This document shows positions 1 through 8,431 of a DNA stretch of 50,096 nucleotides, piece by piece. The first letter of the stretch is position 1; the number at the start of each line of letters is the position of its first letter. Source of the DNA: DTU018 sp029550685 (lineage in GTDB: Bacteria; Bacillota; Syntrophomonadia; Syntrophomonadales; Syntrophomonadaceae); NCBI GenBank assembly GCA_035412805.1, contig DAONVO010000007.1:1-50096 (forward strand). The letters are read 5' to 3'. The translations under genes and the position numbers were made by a program. The notes under the pieces are model-generated. The model had not been told where the DNA came from. It did not search any database and saw only the letters and a list, made by a program, of their open reading frames with translations.

Positions 1-3000
1 ATGCTTTATATTCGGGACACATGGTATTAGCATCGCCTATGTGCGGGGTCAGCCGGTTGGCAATATCTCCAGTTGCATAGCCTTTGAAGCCGTACTGCCA
101 GAGCAGGCCAATCTGGTGAACAATTTTGCCATCCAGGTTAAAGGGCTTAAAACGTTTGGTAACACAGGCAATAGCCTTAATGTCACCCCGAGTAGTGGAA
201 ACAATAACTTCGCGGCCGTTTTTGATGCCTTTTTCTTTGGCCAGCTCTTCGCTAATTTCTACTATCATATCTGGCATAAGTTCTGCCAACCAGGGCAAGT
301 TGCGGGTTAAAGCACCAGTCTGCCAGTGTTCGCAGACCCGGTAAGTGGTGGCTATGATCGGATACTTGTCCGAAGTACCTTGTTTTTCAGGTTCCCATAC
401 CTTGGCAACCGGGTTAAGGGCTTGTTTGTTTAATATGGGAGGAACAGGACTCTCCCAGGGTTCGTAATGCTCAGGGAAGGGACCGTCTTTTAACACCCCG
501 TTGGTTGAGAAAATGCAACCTTTGCCTTCAGGACGCATAATAAAAGGATCTTTAAAAGCAGGATTGTCAGGACCAACCGATTTAATAAAGTCAGGAACAT
601 CCCATCCCGCCCAGGCTCCGGCCGCTTCATCCCACCATACCAGACGGCGGTCTTCGTCTCCCGGCCAGGGGGTAATTCCATCAGGCTGAACTGAACAGCG
701 GTTATAAACAATACGGCGATTCATAGGCCAAGCCCAGCCCCAATTGGGGAACAAGCCCAAACCGGAAGGATCTTCTTTCTGGCGAAGCTGCGGCTTATAA
801 ATGAATTTGCCGTCTTTCAAAGTAGTGGCACCACAGTAAATCCAGTTACCACAGGCTGTAGAACCATCGTCCTTTAATTGAGCAAAACCTTCTACCGGAG
901 TACCGTTGGCTACATTATAACCACACAACTCATTGGCAACTTTAAGAATGTCGGGTTCATCTTCCTCATGTCCGTCATAATCCCAGGTCATATTGACAAT
1001 GGGTTCATCTTCCGGACGAGTGCTGCCGGCATAGAGCTGTTTTATTCGCTTACCCAGCTCATTGTATATCCATAAATCAGATTTGGATTCGCCCACCGGG
1101 TCGGCACCTTTCCAGCGGAATTGCACCCAGCGACCGGTTTGGGATGCAGTACCTTCCTTTTCATAGACAGCCGCCGCCGGCAGGAAGAATACCTCGGTTC
1201 CAATATCATTAGGAGTATACTTCGGTACATCAGGATTGTTGACCGCCCGTTCCCATCCTTGATAGGTCCAGAATTCGGCAGTTTCATTCAGCCACAGGTC
1301 CATGGAAACCATCCATTTTAGTTTGGTCAAAGCTTCCTGCTCTTTATTAGCATTAGGCCCGCCTACTACCGGGTTGGTTCCGTTGACAAACAGACCTTCA
1401 ATTTCACCTTTATGCATGGCTTCAAATAGAGCAATATGAGAGTAATTCTTGCTGGTATCCCGTTTGGGCAAATAGTGATAGGCGAAATCATTGCCAGCAT
1501 TAGCAGCATCGCCATACCAGGCTTTTAACAGGCTGACCACCCACTTGGACGAGTGAATTCTCCAGCCTGAGTAAGGTATGCCCGCTTTAACCAATTCCCT
1601 GAACTCGTCAAGGTTGCTGAAGGGCAGTTTGGCTGCTCCGGGAGTTATTTTGCGAATAAAGGAAATCAAATCTTTGTTGTCTTCAGTATTGGTAGGAGAA
1701 TCAATATAACCGGGAATAATGTGGAATAGAAGCGCCATATCGGTTGCGCCCTGCACATTGTTTTCGCCGCGTAGAGCATTAATACCTCCACCAGGACGAC
1801 CGATGTTACCTAATAATAGCTGTACGATGGCAAAGGCTTTTACATTTTGACTGCCAACAGTGTGCTGGGTTATACCCATGGCATAGCATATGGTACCGGT
1901 TTTGTCTGGAGCACCAGTACTGCAGAACAACTCAAGAACCTGCATATATTTGTTCTTGGGAGAACCGGTAATCTTGCATACCGTATCAACATCATAGCGA
2001 GAAAAGTGCTTTTTAAGCAGTTGGAACACGCACCGGGGATGCTGCAGTGTCTCATCAGTGAGAATCTTGCCGTCAGGGCCGTACTGATAATCCCAGGTAC
2101 CAAAATCATAGCTGTGCTTAGACTCATCATATCCAGAGAATAAACCATCTTCAAAGCTAAACTCGTCTTTGATGAGATAAGACGCATTGGTGTAGTTGAC
2201 CACGTATTCCTTGTGATATAAGTTGTTTTCCAATATATAATTAATCATACCGCCAAGGAAAGCAATATCGGTTCCCGAACGCATGGGACAGTAGAGATCC
2301 GCTACTGCCGAAGTCCGAGTAAAGCGAGGATCAACATGAATTATCTTGGTCTGACGTTTAGGATCTAACCTTCCATGGGTCAGCCACTTCATACCAATAG
2401 GATGGTTTTCAGCAATATTACTGCCCATGATAAGAGCTACATTGGTATTTCTCAGGTCAATCATATGATTGGTCATGACCCCACGACCAAATGCAGGTGA
2501 CAAACCAGCCACCGTAGAGGAGTGTCAGATACGAGCTTGGGTCTCCAGGTACACTACTCCCAGGGACCGCATTAATTTTGATATTAGGTAGCACTCCTCG
2601 TTATCTAATCCGGAGCCACCGATCGAAGCAATCTTTTCATTACGGTTTACTATCATACCATTTTCAGTATGAATAAAGCTTTTGTCCCTGGTTTCTTTTA
2701 CCCGTTCAGCAATCGTCTGCAGCATCCAATCCCAATCTTTTTCTACCCACTTGTCACTGTATGGAGCGCGATACAGAGGCTTTTTAGCTCGTTTGGGGTT
2801 AATAATCTGTTCTCCGGTGTGCGGATCATAGATCTCTCGGAGGTTAAACATGGCTGCCCCCTTGGGACAGGCGCACCCCTCATTAATAGGGTTGTCCGGG
2901 TCTCCCTGCACACTTAACAACTGTGTCTCTTTACCTTCTCGGCGCTCTGCATAGACAACCAGACCACAACCTGATGCGCAGTAAGGGCATACGGTTGGTA

Positions 3001-3136
3001 CCGGGGTCACATTCTTTATGCGTAGCTCCTTGATGGCTGCAGCCGTTGCCTGGGTATCAAAGCCAAGATCAAGAATGGCAAAACTGGCTGCTGTCGCACC
3101 GGTTACCTTTAGGAACTGTCTGCGGGTAACCTTCAT
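1..3136 (-). CDS. fdnG: Formate dehydrogenase catalytic (alpha) subunit, selenocysteine-containing, 3' end cut by window edge
   Basis: This is a molybdopterin oxidoreductase that oxidises formate to CO2. The N-terminus carries a twin-arginine export motif (TRRQFLK, residues 4-10), so the mature subunit should act outside the membrane. A [4Fe-4S] ligand set follows at C50, C53, C57 and probably C90. The frame meets TGA at 2525-2527 (residue 204) inside the context ARI-U-HSSTVAG, which is the Sec site of formate dehydrogenases. The same frame stays open to position 2. I checked it near 2300 (DPRFTRTSAVADLYCP), near 500 (MRPEGKGCIF) and at the edge (GDANTMCPEYKA), and all read as family sequence. 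About 1045 residues are visible, so probably only a short C-terminal piece is missing. The start is an ATG with GAGGGTG seven bases upstream. The upstream gene on this strand is a MoeA-like protein, consistent with cofactor supply. The beta and gamma subunits would lie beyond the edge. Without recoding this would be miscalled as a 203-residue fragment. Confidence 0.95.
2496..2527 (-). promoter_or_regulatory. In-frame UGA (Sec codon) with bacterial SECIS hairpin
   Basis: The UGA occupies 2525-2527 on the minus strand. After 11 bases there is a six-base-pair stem, GGUGGC (2513-2508) with GUCACC (2501-2496), closed by the loop UGGUUU (2507-2502). The spacing, stem length and loop with a GGU core match the SECIS arrangement I know from E. 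coli fdhF, which SelB reads together with Sec-tRNA. The pairing is seen directly. That SelB binds it is inferred from family knowledge. Confidence 0.88.
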
Positions 3137-3457
3137 GACACATCACCCTCTCCTTTCCCCACGTGATTGAATTTTTCGCAAGAATTCCCGTAGCAAAATA
3201 ATAGCACCTTATGGACCCGTAAGATTGTATACCATGATGCATACCATGGATACGCAGCAAACAATGTGGGAATGCCAAAGGTGCTAAAATTCCCCCCCGA
3301 AGAATTCTAACCTACTAAAGATAAAGAAGCAGTTATGGTAAATGAACATACCACATCATATTTTAGTTTCGACACAAACAAGTAAATTCCTTGATGGAAT
3401 ATATAAAAATCGGGGTAATATAAGCAATTGTTATATAACGTATAAATAAATGGAATA
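3137..3457 (-). other. AT-rich intergenic leader between moeA-like gene and formate dehydrogenase
   Basis: No coding sequence is supported here. On the minus strand it is the upstream region of the formate dehydrogenase gene. It contains a direct repeat, ATACCATG, at 3229-3236 and 3241-3248 (period 12). The second copy extends to CCATGG, which gives a partly palindromic block and could be an operator. A ribosome binding site (GAGGGTG) sits just before the ATG at 3136. I see no convincing -35/-10 pair and no terminator for the upstream gene, so cotranscription is possible. Confidence 0.4.
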
Positions 3458-5374
3458 TTAATCCGAACTTAAACGGAAATGACCACTTCCTTCCAGATTG
3501 TAACCACCTAAGGACGTCACCCTTTCAATGAATTCCTGACTCCTAATAATATCGATCAGGAATTCCACATGGTCAGGCCGAATGATATCGGTTAATATAC
3601 ATAATTCATAGTCTTCTTCAACCAGGGGTATAAAGTCCAGGCCTAAGACTCTTGCACTGGCATAGACTCCCATACCCACATCACATGAATCATTTTGAAC
3701 AGCAGCAGCTACTGCCAGATGAGTATACTCCTCGTGATTGTACCCGTAAATATCTTCAGGTTTTATATTTTCCTTAGACAGTAGATAATCTAACAAAACT
3801 CTGGTTCCAGAGCCCTTTTGCCGGTTTACGAAACGTACCCCAGAACGGGTCAAATCGGTTAATCCTCTGATATTAAGGGGATTACCTGGTTTGATAATCA
3901 GACCTTGTTGTCGTTTCACCAGAGTGAGCAGTTTCCAGTTTATCCCTGATAAGTAACGTCTAAGATAACTGGTATTGTAGTCGCCAGTCTGAGGATCAAG
4001 CAGGTGAATACCAGACATATGAGTTTCTTGGCGTCGCAGTGACATTATCCCGCCCATGCTGCCTACATTGCTGGAAATAAGGCGAATTCCATAGCGGCGC
4101 TGCAACAGGTCAGCCAGAACATCGATTGCCAAATCGTGGCTGCCAATGCACACTATACTATTATCTATGGTTTGCCGGGACCGGTGCAGGCAAACCTGCA
4201 TCACTTCTCCCGCCTGAATACCTTCACTGCCCCGGGGAATGCGAATAAAACCGTCAGACTTTACCAAGCTGGTAGTCACCCCGGCCCCACGATTGAGAGG
4301 GTAAGCATAGTAGCCTGAGGGAAGGGAGGCACAGTTAACATAGACATATTCGTCAACCCCCATAGGAGAAGGTAGTTTGCGAGCTATCTGACAGTTCAGC
4401 ATGGTTTCTTGCGGTTCTGGTATACCCTGCCTGCCAAACAGAGCTGGGCGGGCAAATAGGTTGAAGACCAGCTGGGCAGATATAGGATAACCAGGAACAC
4501 CAATAACCGGCTTGCTTTGAATAGAGCCTAAAATGGCCGGTTTACCGGGTCTGATAGCCAGACCATGAACTAATAGTTCCCCCAGCTCTTCTACTATACC
4601 AGCAGTGTAATCCTCGCGACCTGCCGATGATCCCGAACAAATTATCAGCATGTCTGATTGATCTATCATCTCCAGAACTGCTCTTTTGAGCAGTTCTCGA
4701 TTATCAGCAACAATCGGATGACGTAAAGGAATCGCTCCCCATTGCTGGCAGAAGGCACTTAACATATGGCTGTTGGATTCAACCACCGTTCCAGGAGTCA
4801 TATTATCAGTACCGGATTCTACCAATTCGGTGCCGGTAGGTATTATGGCTACTACCGGTTGCTTAACTACTTGAATTTCATTCACAGCAGCGGTAATCAG
4901 TGAAGCCAGTTCATAAGGGCCAATGCGGGTATAGCTGGGCAAAAGCAGATCCTGAGCTACCATATCTTCACCAATGGAGCGGATATGTTGCCAGGGCACG
5001 GCAGGCTGGATGATACGCACCTGGCCGTTTTCAAAGTTTACATCCTCGATCATAACAACGGCATCATAGCCATCCGGCACATAATCACCGGTATCCACCT
5101 CGATATATTTGTTGGATTTAATGTAGATGGGGGATTTCTCGGTAGCACCGTAAGTGTCAGCTGCTCGTACAGCTATCCCATCCATGGCGGCTGCCGGATA
5201 ATGCGGGGCAGAACGCCGGGCATAGACGGCTTGACCAGTGATGCGGTTTAAGGCATCCTGAATCATTATGGTTTCAACTTCCGGGGTTAAGAAACCTAAA
5301 GAATTAAGATGACTCATCCACAGTTTGCGAGCGTCATCCAAGGGCATATTTTCTATATAGATTTTTCGTTGCAA
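3458..5374 (-). CDS. MoeA-type molybdopterin molybdenumtransferase fused to a C-terminal periplasmic-binding-like domain
   Basis: The 638-residue protein has two parts. Residues 1 to about 400 are a complete MoeA fold, with the MoeA signatures AMDGIAVRAADT near residue 65, SGSSAGREDYT in the MogA-like domain and PGYPISA near residue 295. MoeA inserts molybdate (or tungstate) into adenylylated molybdopterin. Residues from about 410 to 638 match the substrate-binding-protein-like domain often found fused to MoeA in anaerobes (RQKGSGTRVLLDYLL, HLAVAAAVQNDSCDVGMG), which may bind oxyanion or cofactor. The start is TTG with GGGAGG about eight bases upstream. The second motif has GS where most MoeA proteins have GG. 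It lies upstream of formate dehydrogenase on the same strand and is divergent from a second moeA. Function of the extra domain is inferred. Confidence 0.88.
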   Translation of the reverse strand: MQRKIYIENMPLDDARKLWMSHLNSLGFLTPEVETIMIQDALNRITGQAVYARRSAPHYPAAAMDGIAVRAADTYGATEKSPIYIKSNKYIEVDTGDYVPDGYDAVVMIEDVNFENGQVRIIQPAVPWQHIRSIGEDMVAQDLLLPSYTRIGPYELASLITAAVNEIQVVKQPVVAIIPTGTELVESGTDNMTPGTVVESNSHMLSAFCQQWGAIPLRHPIVADNRELLKRAVLEMIDQSDMLIICSGSSAGREDYTAGIVEELGELLVHGLAIRPGKPAILGSIQSKPVIGVPGYPISAQLVFNLFARPALFGRQGIPEPQETMLNCQIARKLPSPMGVDEYVYVNCASLPSGYYAYPLNRGAGVTTSLVKSDGFIRIPRGSEGIQAGEVMQVCLHRSRQTIDNSIVCIGSHDLAIDVLADLLQRRYGIRLISSNVGSMGGIMSLRRQETHMSGIHLLDPQTGDYNTSYLRRYLSGINWKLLTLVKRQQGLIIKPGNPLNIRGLTDLTRSGVRFVNRQKGSGTRVLLDYLLSKENIKPEDIYGYNHEEYTHLAVAAAVQNDSCDVGMGVYASARVLGLDFIPLVEEDYELCILTDIIRPDHVEFLIDIIRSQEFIERVTSLGGYNLEGSGHFRLSSD

Positions 5375-5524
5375 TTCCGGTCCTCCCAGCCTTATTTTCC
5401 ACTCTTAGTTAAAATCTAGCATATATATTATCGAAGTGCTACTTGGAGGCGGCATTTTGCCCCAGGTTAATGGTGGTATATAGTATATAATAGGAAAAGT
5501 GAAATAACAGATGAGGTGTTGAAG
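5375..5524. promoter_or_regulatory. Divergent intergenic region between the two moeA genes
   Basis: This 150-base stretch must hold promoters for both directions. A TATAAT hexamer at 5486-5491 is the best plus-strand -10 candidate, but the nearest -35-like hexamer (TTGCCC, 5457-5462) is 23 bases away, too far for a standard promoter. The region is rich in TATA steps (5420-5431, 5477-5491). I could not identify a molybdenum-cofactor riboswitch by eye. Confidence 0.3.
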
Positions 5525-6736
5525 ATGAGTGAATTTCTGAAGGTGGTAACAGTTCAAGAAGCTCGACAGCTAATTGCTGGTGCTTTGCCCAGCCGGGGTT
5601 GGGAACCGGCAGTACTTTCCTGCGCTCTAGGCCGGGAGCTGTCTGATGCGGTATACAGTCCTGAACCTATACCTTCATTCGCTCGCTCAACCGTTGATGG
5701 TTATGCAGTTTGTGCTGAAGATACTTTTGGCTGCGGTGAATCGCTTCCTGCTTTTTTGGAATATGGGGGCGAAATTCAAATAGGGCATAGGCCGAACTTC
5801 ACAGTCATGCCTGGGCAATGCTGCTGGATACCTACGGGAGGAATGCTGCCGCCCGGAACTGATGCGGTAGTAATGGTTGAATATACTGAACGGTTAGGTG
5901 ATGATACCGTTTTAATATTCAGGGCGGTAGGACCTGGGGAAAATATTATGCAAGTCGGAGAAGATGCTCCGGAAGGCAGCCTTCTGCTGCCCCAGGGTCA
6001 CTGTCTCCGTTCCCAGGATCTTGGTCTGCTGGCCTCTGTAGGTATTAAGCAGGTAAATGTCTGGCAGCAATACCGGGTAGGTATCATATCAACCGGAAAT
6101 GAAATTGTATCTCCGGAAGTATGTCCCCAGCCAGGACAGGTTAGGGATGTTAACAGCATATCTCTGGCCGCAGCCGTCCAATCAGCTGCTGCTGTGGCTA
6201 AAACCTATCCCATTGTACCTGATGACTATGATAGGCTGCGCCAAGCGGTGTTGTCAGCCTGTGAGGAAAATGATTGGATATTGATGTCAGGAGGCAGCTC
6301 GGTAGGGGTAAAGGATATGACCCTGGAGGTATTGATGAGTTTTCCTCAGGCTCAACTGCTATTTCACGGCATATCCGTCAAGCCAGGCAAGCCTACCTTG
6401 GCTGTCAAAATTGATAACAAACTGGTGGTTGGCTTGCCGGGTCATCCGGTATCGGCCTTGACAATGTTCGGGGTGGTATGTAAACCATTCCTGGATTCCA
6501 AACCACCTAGCCAGGTAAACGCGGTTGCTGGGGCTAATATTGCATCCCAGCCGGGACGTGATGATTATGTGCCAGTGACTCTGAAAGATGTAAACGGGCA
6601 GAGAGTAGCCTATCCATTGCTGGGAAAATCGGGTTTGATGACGATCCTGGCTCAAGCTGACGGATACATTCATATAAACTATCAACAGCAAGGTATTTTA
6701 AGTGGTGAATCAGTTCTGGTAACCAGATTCGATTAG
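5525..6736 (+). CDS. moeA: Molybdopterin molybdenumtransferase MoeA
   Basis: A stand-alone MoeA of 403 residues, the usual length for the family. It catalyses the final insertion of metal into molybdopterin in the cytoplasm. Visible signatures are RSTVDGYAV near residue 55, PTGGMLPPGTDAVVMVE near residue 107, the MogA-like SGGSSVGVKDMT near residue 257 and GLPGHPVSA near residue 300. I place the start at the ATG at 5525 because GAGGTG (5513-5518) sits six bases ahead of it; a GTG at 5516 overlaps that ribosome binding site and is unlikely. It is divergent from a MoeA-like protein with an extra domain. Having two MoeA types often goes with enzymes using different metals or cofactor forms, but the sequence does not say which does which. 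Confidence 0.95.
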   Translation: MSEFLKVVTVQEARQLIAGALPSRGWEPAVLSCALGRELSDAVYSPEPIPSFARSTVDGYAVCAEDTFGCGESLPAFLEYGGEIQIGHRPNFTVMPGQCCWIPTGGMLPPGTDAVVMVEYTERLGDDTVLIFRAVGPGENIMQVGEDAPEGSLLLPQGHCLRSQDLGLLASVGIKQVNVWQQYRVGIISTGNEIVSPEVCPQPGQVRDVNSISLAAAVQSAAAVAKTYPIVPDDYDRLRQAVLSACEENDWILMSGGSSVGVKDMTLEVLMSFPQAQLLFHGISVKPGKPTLAVKIDNKLVVGLPGHPVSALTMFGVVCKPFLDSKPPSQVNAVAGANIASQPGRDDYVPVTLKDVNGQRVAYPLLGKSGLMTILAQADGYIHINYQQQGILSGESVLVTRFD

Positions 6737-6793
6737 GTGCTAAATACCTGCTGCGAGGAGGAAAACTCCAACCTTGCCGGTCAGGTTTACCTC

Positions 6794-7897
6794 TTATTGA
6801 TTAAGCAGGAATTCGATATCCTCTATCAAGTCATCCCGCTGCTGATCTAAGGATAGGAAATCCATAGCTTTTATATAAAACTCTTCCAAACGGTCATGTA
6901 ACTGTTTAGCTAAAGCTATCCATTCGATAGCTTCTTTGATGCCGTTTTCCAAACGTTCTTTAGCCAGGGCAATTCTTTTGGCATATGGGTTCAGTGAATC
7001 CTGAGGCAGTAGTTGATCGAAGTCCAACAGTCGTTTGTAGCGGGCCCCTGATAGCTGTTCAGCATATTCAAACAAATAATCACTTACATTCAGCAAAGCT
7101 CGCTGGTAATCAGGCAGGAACACCATATCTATCTGGTCAGGGTCAAAAGGATTATGAAATATTTCGGCTCTAACTCCGTTTAGCTCGATCATATGCACCA
7201 GATGTTGAATCAAATCTCTGACTCCGCTGCCCGGACTGCCTTTGATAGCATACAGAGCTGTGTCTGCCTCCAATATATGTTCCGCCTTCAAGATTATACC
7301 AGCAGGGGTAATGGCTCCAGCGAACAGGTGGCGCACGCCAGTATCGGCAGATGCTTCTGTACCTTTAAGAAAATCAGCAACTAAGGCTAAAGTATTTCGA
7401 GCTACTACCTTATCATTACGCACCTTCTCAAGGTAAACGGTCCACTCCTGCAAGGCTAGCTGGGACTCGGCCAAGCGGTGATAAGCCCGCTGGAAACAAA
7501 AAGATATCTGATCACTGATTTCAATTATATGTTCGCGGTTATCAGTTAAATTGCTGTGTTGCCAGTATTGGCCTAAATTAATGATTTCATCCACAGCACC
7601 AGGATAACGGGGATCAACCACATGAGGGGCAGTCCCATCCAGAACCGCCACCTGGTGGCTGCCAATCACAATTCCATCCAATGAATCGGGATCTGAGGAA
7701 CACCAATGATATTCAATGTTGTACCCTTGTTTGCTGAAATGCTGGGCGATTTCTTTCATTAAATTAGATTTTCCCACACCCGGACCGCCTTTTAAAACAT
7801 ATTTTCTCTTAACCGTGGGTTGTACCAGGTAGTGGTAAAATGAATAAAAACCATAACAGGTGTTTCCACCGGGGAAAAAGTGACGGGATTTACCCAT
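6794..7897 (-). CDS. Conserved P-loop ATPase of unknown function (PRK06851-like)
   Basis: A 367-residue protein with a Walker A motif GGPGVGKS near residues 37-44. Downstream are conserved-looking segments, CSSDPDSLDG and LDGTAPHVVDPRYPGAVDEI, typical of a Firmicutes ATPase family that I recognise as PRK06851-like. Its biological role is not known to me. The C-terminal third is predicted largely helical and rich in leucine and glutamate (ERLENGIKEAIEWIALAKQLHDRL). I start it at the ATG at 7897, because GGAGGCG lies eight bases upstream; a TTG fifteen bases earlier overlaps that site. It converges on moeA from the other strand with only 57 bases between the stop codons. No neighbour indicates a pathway. 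Confidence 0.8.
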   Translation of the reverse strand: MGKSRHFFPGGNTCYGFYSFYHYLVQPTVKRKYVLKGGPGVGKSNLMKEIAQHFSKQGYNIEYHWCSSDPDSLDGIVIGSHQVAVLDGTAPHVVDPRYPGAVDEIINLGQYWQHSNLTDNREHIIEISDQISFCFQRAYHRLAESQLALQEWTVYLEKVRNDKVVARNTLALVADFLKGTEASADTGVRHLFAGAITPAGIILKAEHILEADTALYAIKGSPGSGVRDLIQHLVHMIELNGVRAEIFHNPFDPDQIDMVFLPDYQRALLNVSDYLFEYAEQLSGARYKRLLDFDQLLPQDSLNPYAKRIALAKERLENGIKEAIEWIALAKQLHDRLEEFYIKAMDFLSLDQQRDDLIEDIEFLLNQ

Positions 7898-8032
7898 GAT
7901 AATCGCCTCCAAAATTAATTAATCTCGCTGTACTATGAAGCATGAATTTGTATCATGTAATTATGTATATGAAGGGAATAAATTATTTAAGCATGTTTAG
8001 GCAATTTTCACGGGTATCCAGCCAGTTATTGC

Positions 8033-8365
8033 TGTGAAAATAGCCCTCCCTGTGTCATCGCAGAAAAAAGGGAATTCCTTAATTGTCATCGCCCTAAAGG
8101 ACTACCGATGTTCGCTAGCGCTCACTATTAATGTTGGCCGTTCCGGCACTCCCGATGTTCGTTCCTTTGGAACTCACTATTAGTGTTGCGAGGGAGCGAA
8201 GCGACGTAGCGATCTCGAACGAGAGTCACGGGCAAGTTGAATGAGATTGCCACGCCCCTTTGGGGCTCGCAACATTAATAGCAACCGAAGGGAGCATCAG
8301 GAGTGCCGGAACGGCCAATGACACGAAAGATGGCTTTTCGTCCATCGTGGTCTGCACCACAGATG
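8033..8365. repeat. Nested palindromic dispersed repeat, copy A
   Basis: This gene-free stretch between the P-loop ATPase and recJ is built of nested inverted repeats. The outer arms are 8134-8157 and 8295-8318 (24 bases, one mismatch). The inner arms are 8177-8192 and 8266-8281 (16 bases, one mismatch). The core contains GAGGGAGCGAAGCGACG and a GAGATTGC/GCGATCTC pair, similar in style to dispersed palindromes seen in other Clostridia. A module beginning CCGATGTTCG and ending CTCACTATTARTGTTG appears twice in direct order (8105-8136 and 8152-8188). A further hairpin lies at 8343-8365. Bases 8033-8160 recur at 49971-50096. No open reading frame is supported inside. It could be a MITE-like or REP-like element. 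The flanking 7898-8032 and 8366-8431 show nothing else apart from the recJ ribosome binding site. Confidence 0.75.
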
Positions 8366-8431
8366 ATAATTGCTGTCTCTGCCATTAGTGTTACTGCCAT
8401 TCAGCTAACTTATTATCAGGAGGAATAGATA

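Noticed and set aside
1870..2187. Minus-strand frame of 105 codons, and plus-strand frames in 41-2143
   Set aside because: They overlap the formate dehydrogenase gene in other frames and have no recognisable domains.
2525..3136. A short 203-residue protein or pseudogene fragment of formate dehydrogenase
   Set aside because: The stop is a Sec UGA in the conserved Sec site with a SECIS hairpin, and the frame continues intact for more than 800 codons.
3250..3300. Sigma-54 (-24/-12) promoter on the minus strand before formate dehydrogenase
   Set aside because: A TGGCA and a TTTGC are present, but the distance between the GG and GC steps is far too long for sigma-54.
5375..5524. Molybdenum-cofactor riboswitch between the moeA genes
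   Set aside because: The region is only 150 bases and AT-rich, and I could not draw the expected multi-stem fold.
8105..8188. CRISPR array
   Set aside because: Only two direct repeats with very short, unequal inserts and internal palindromes; no cas genes in the window.
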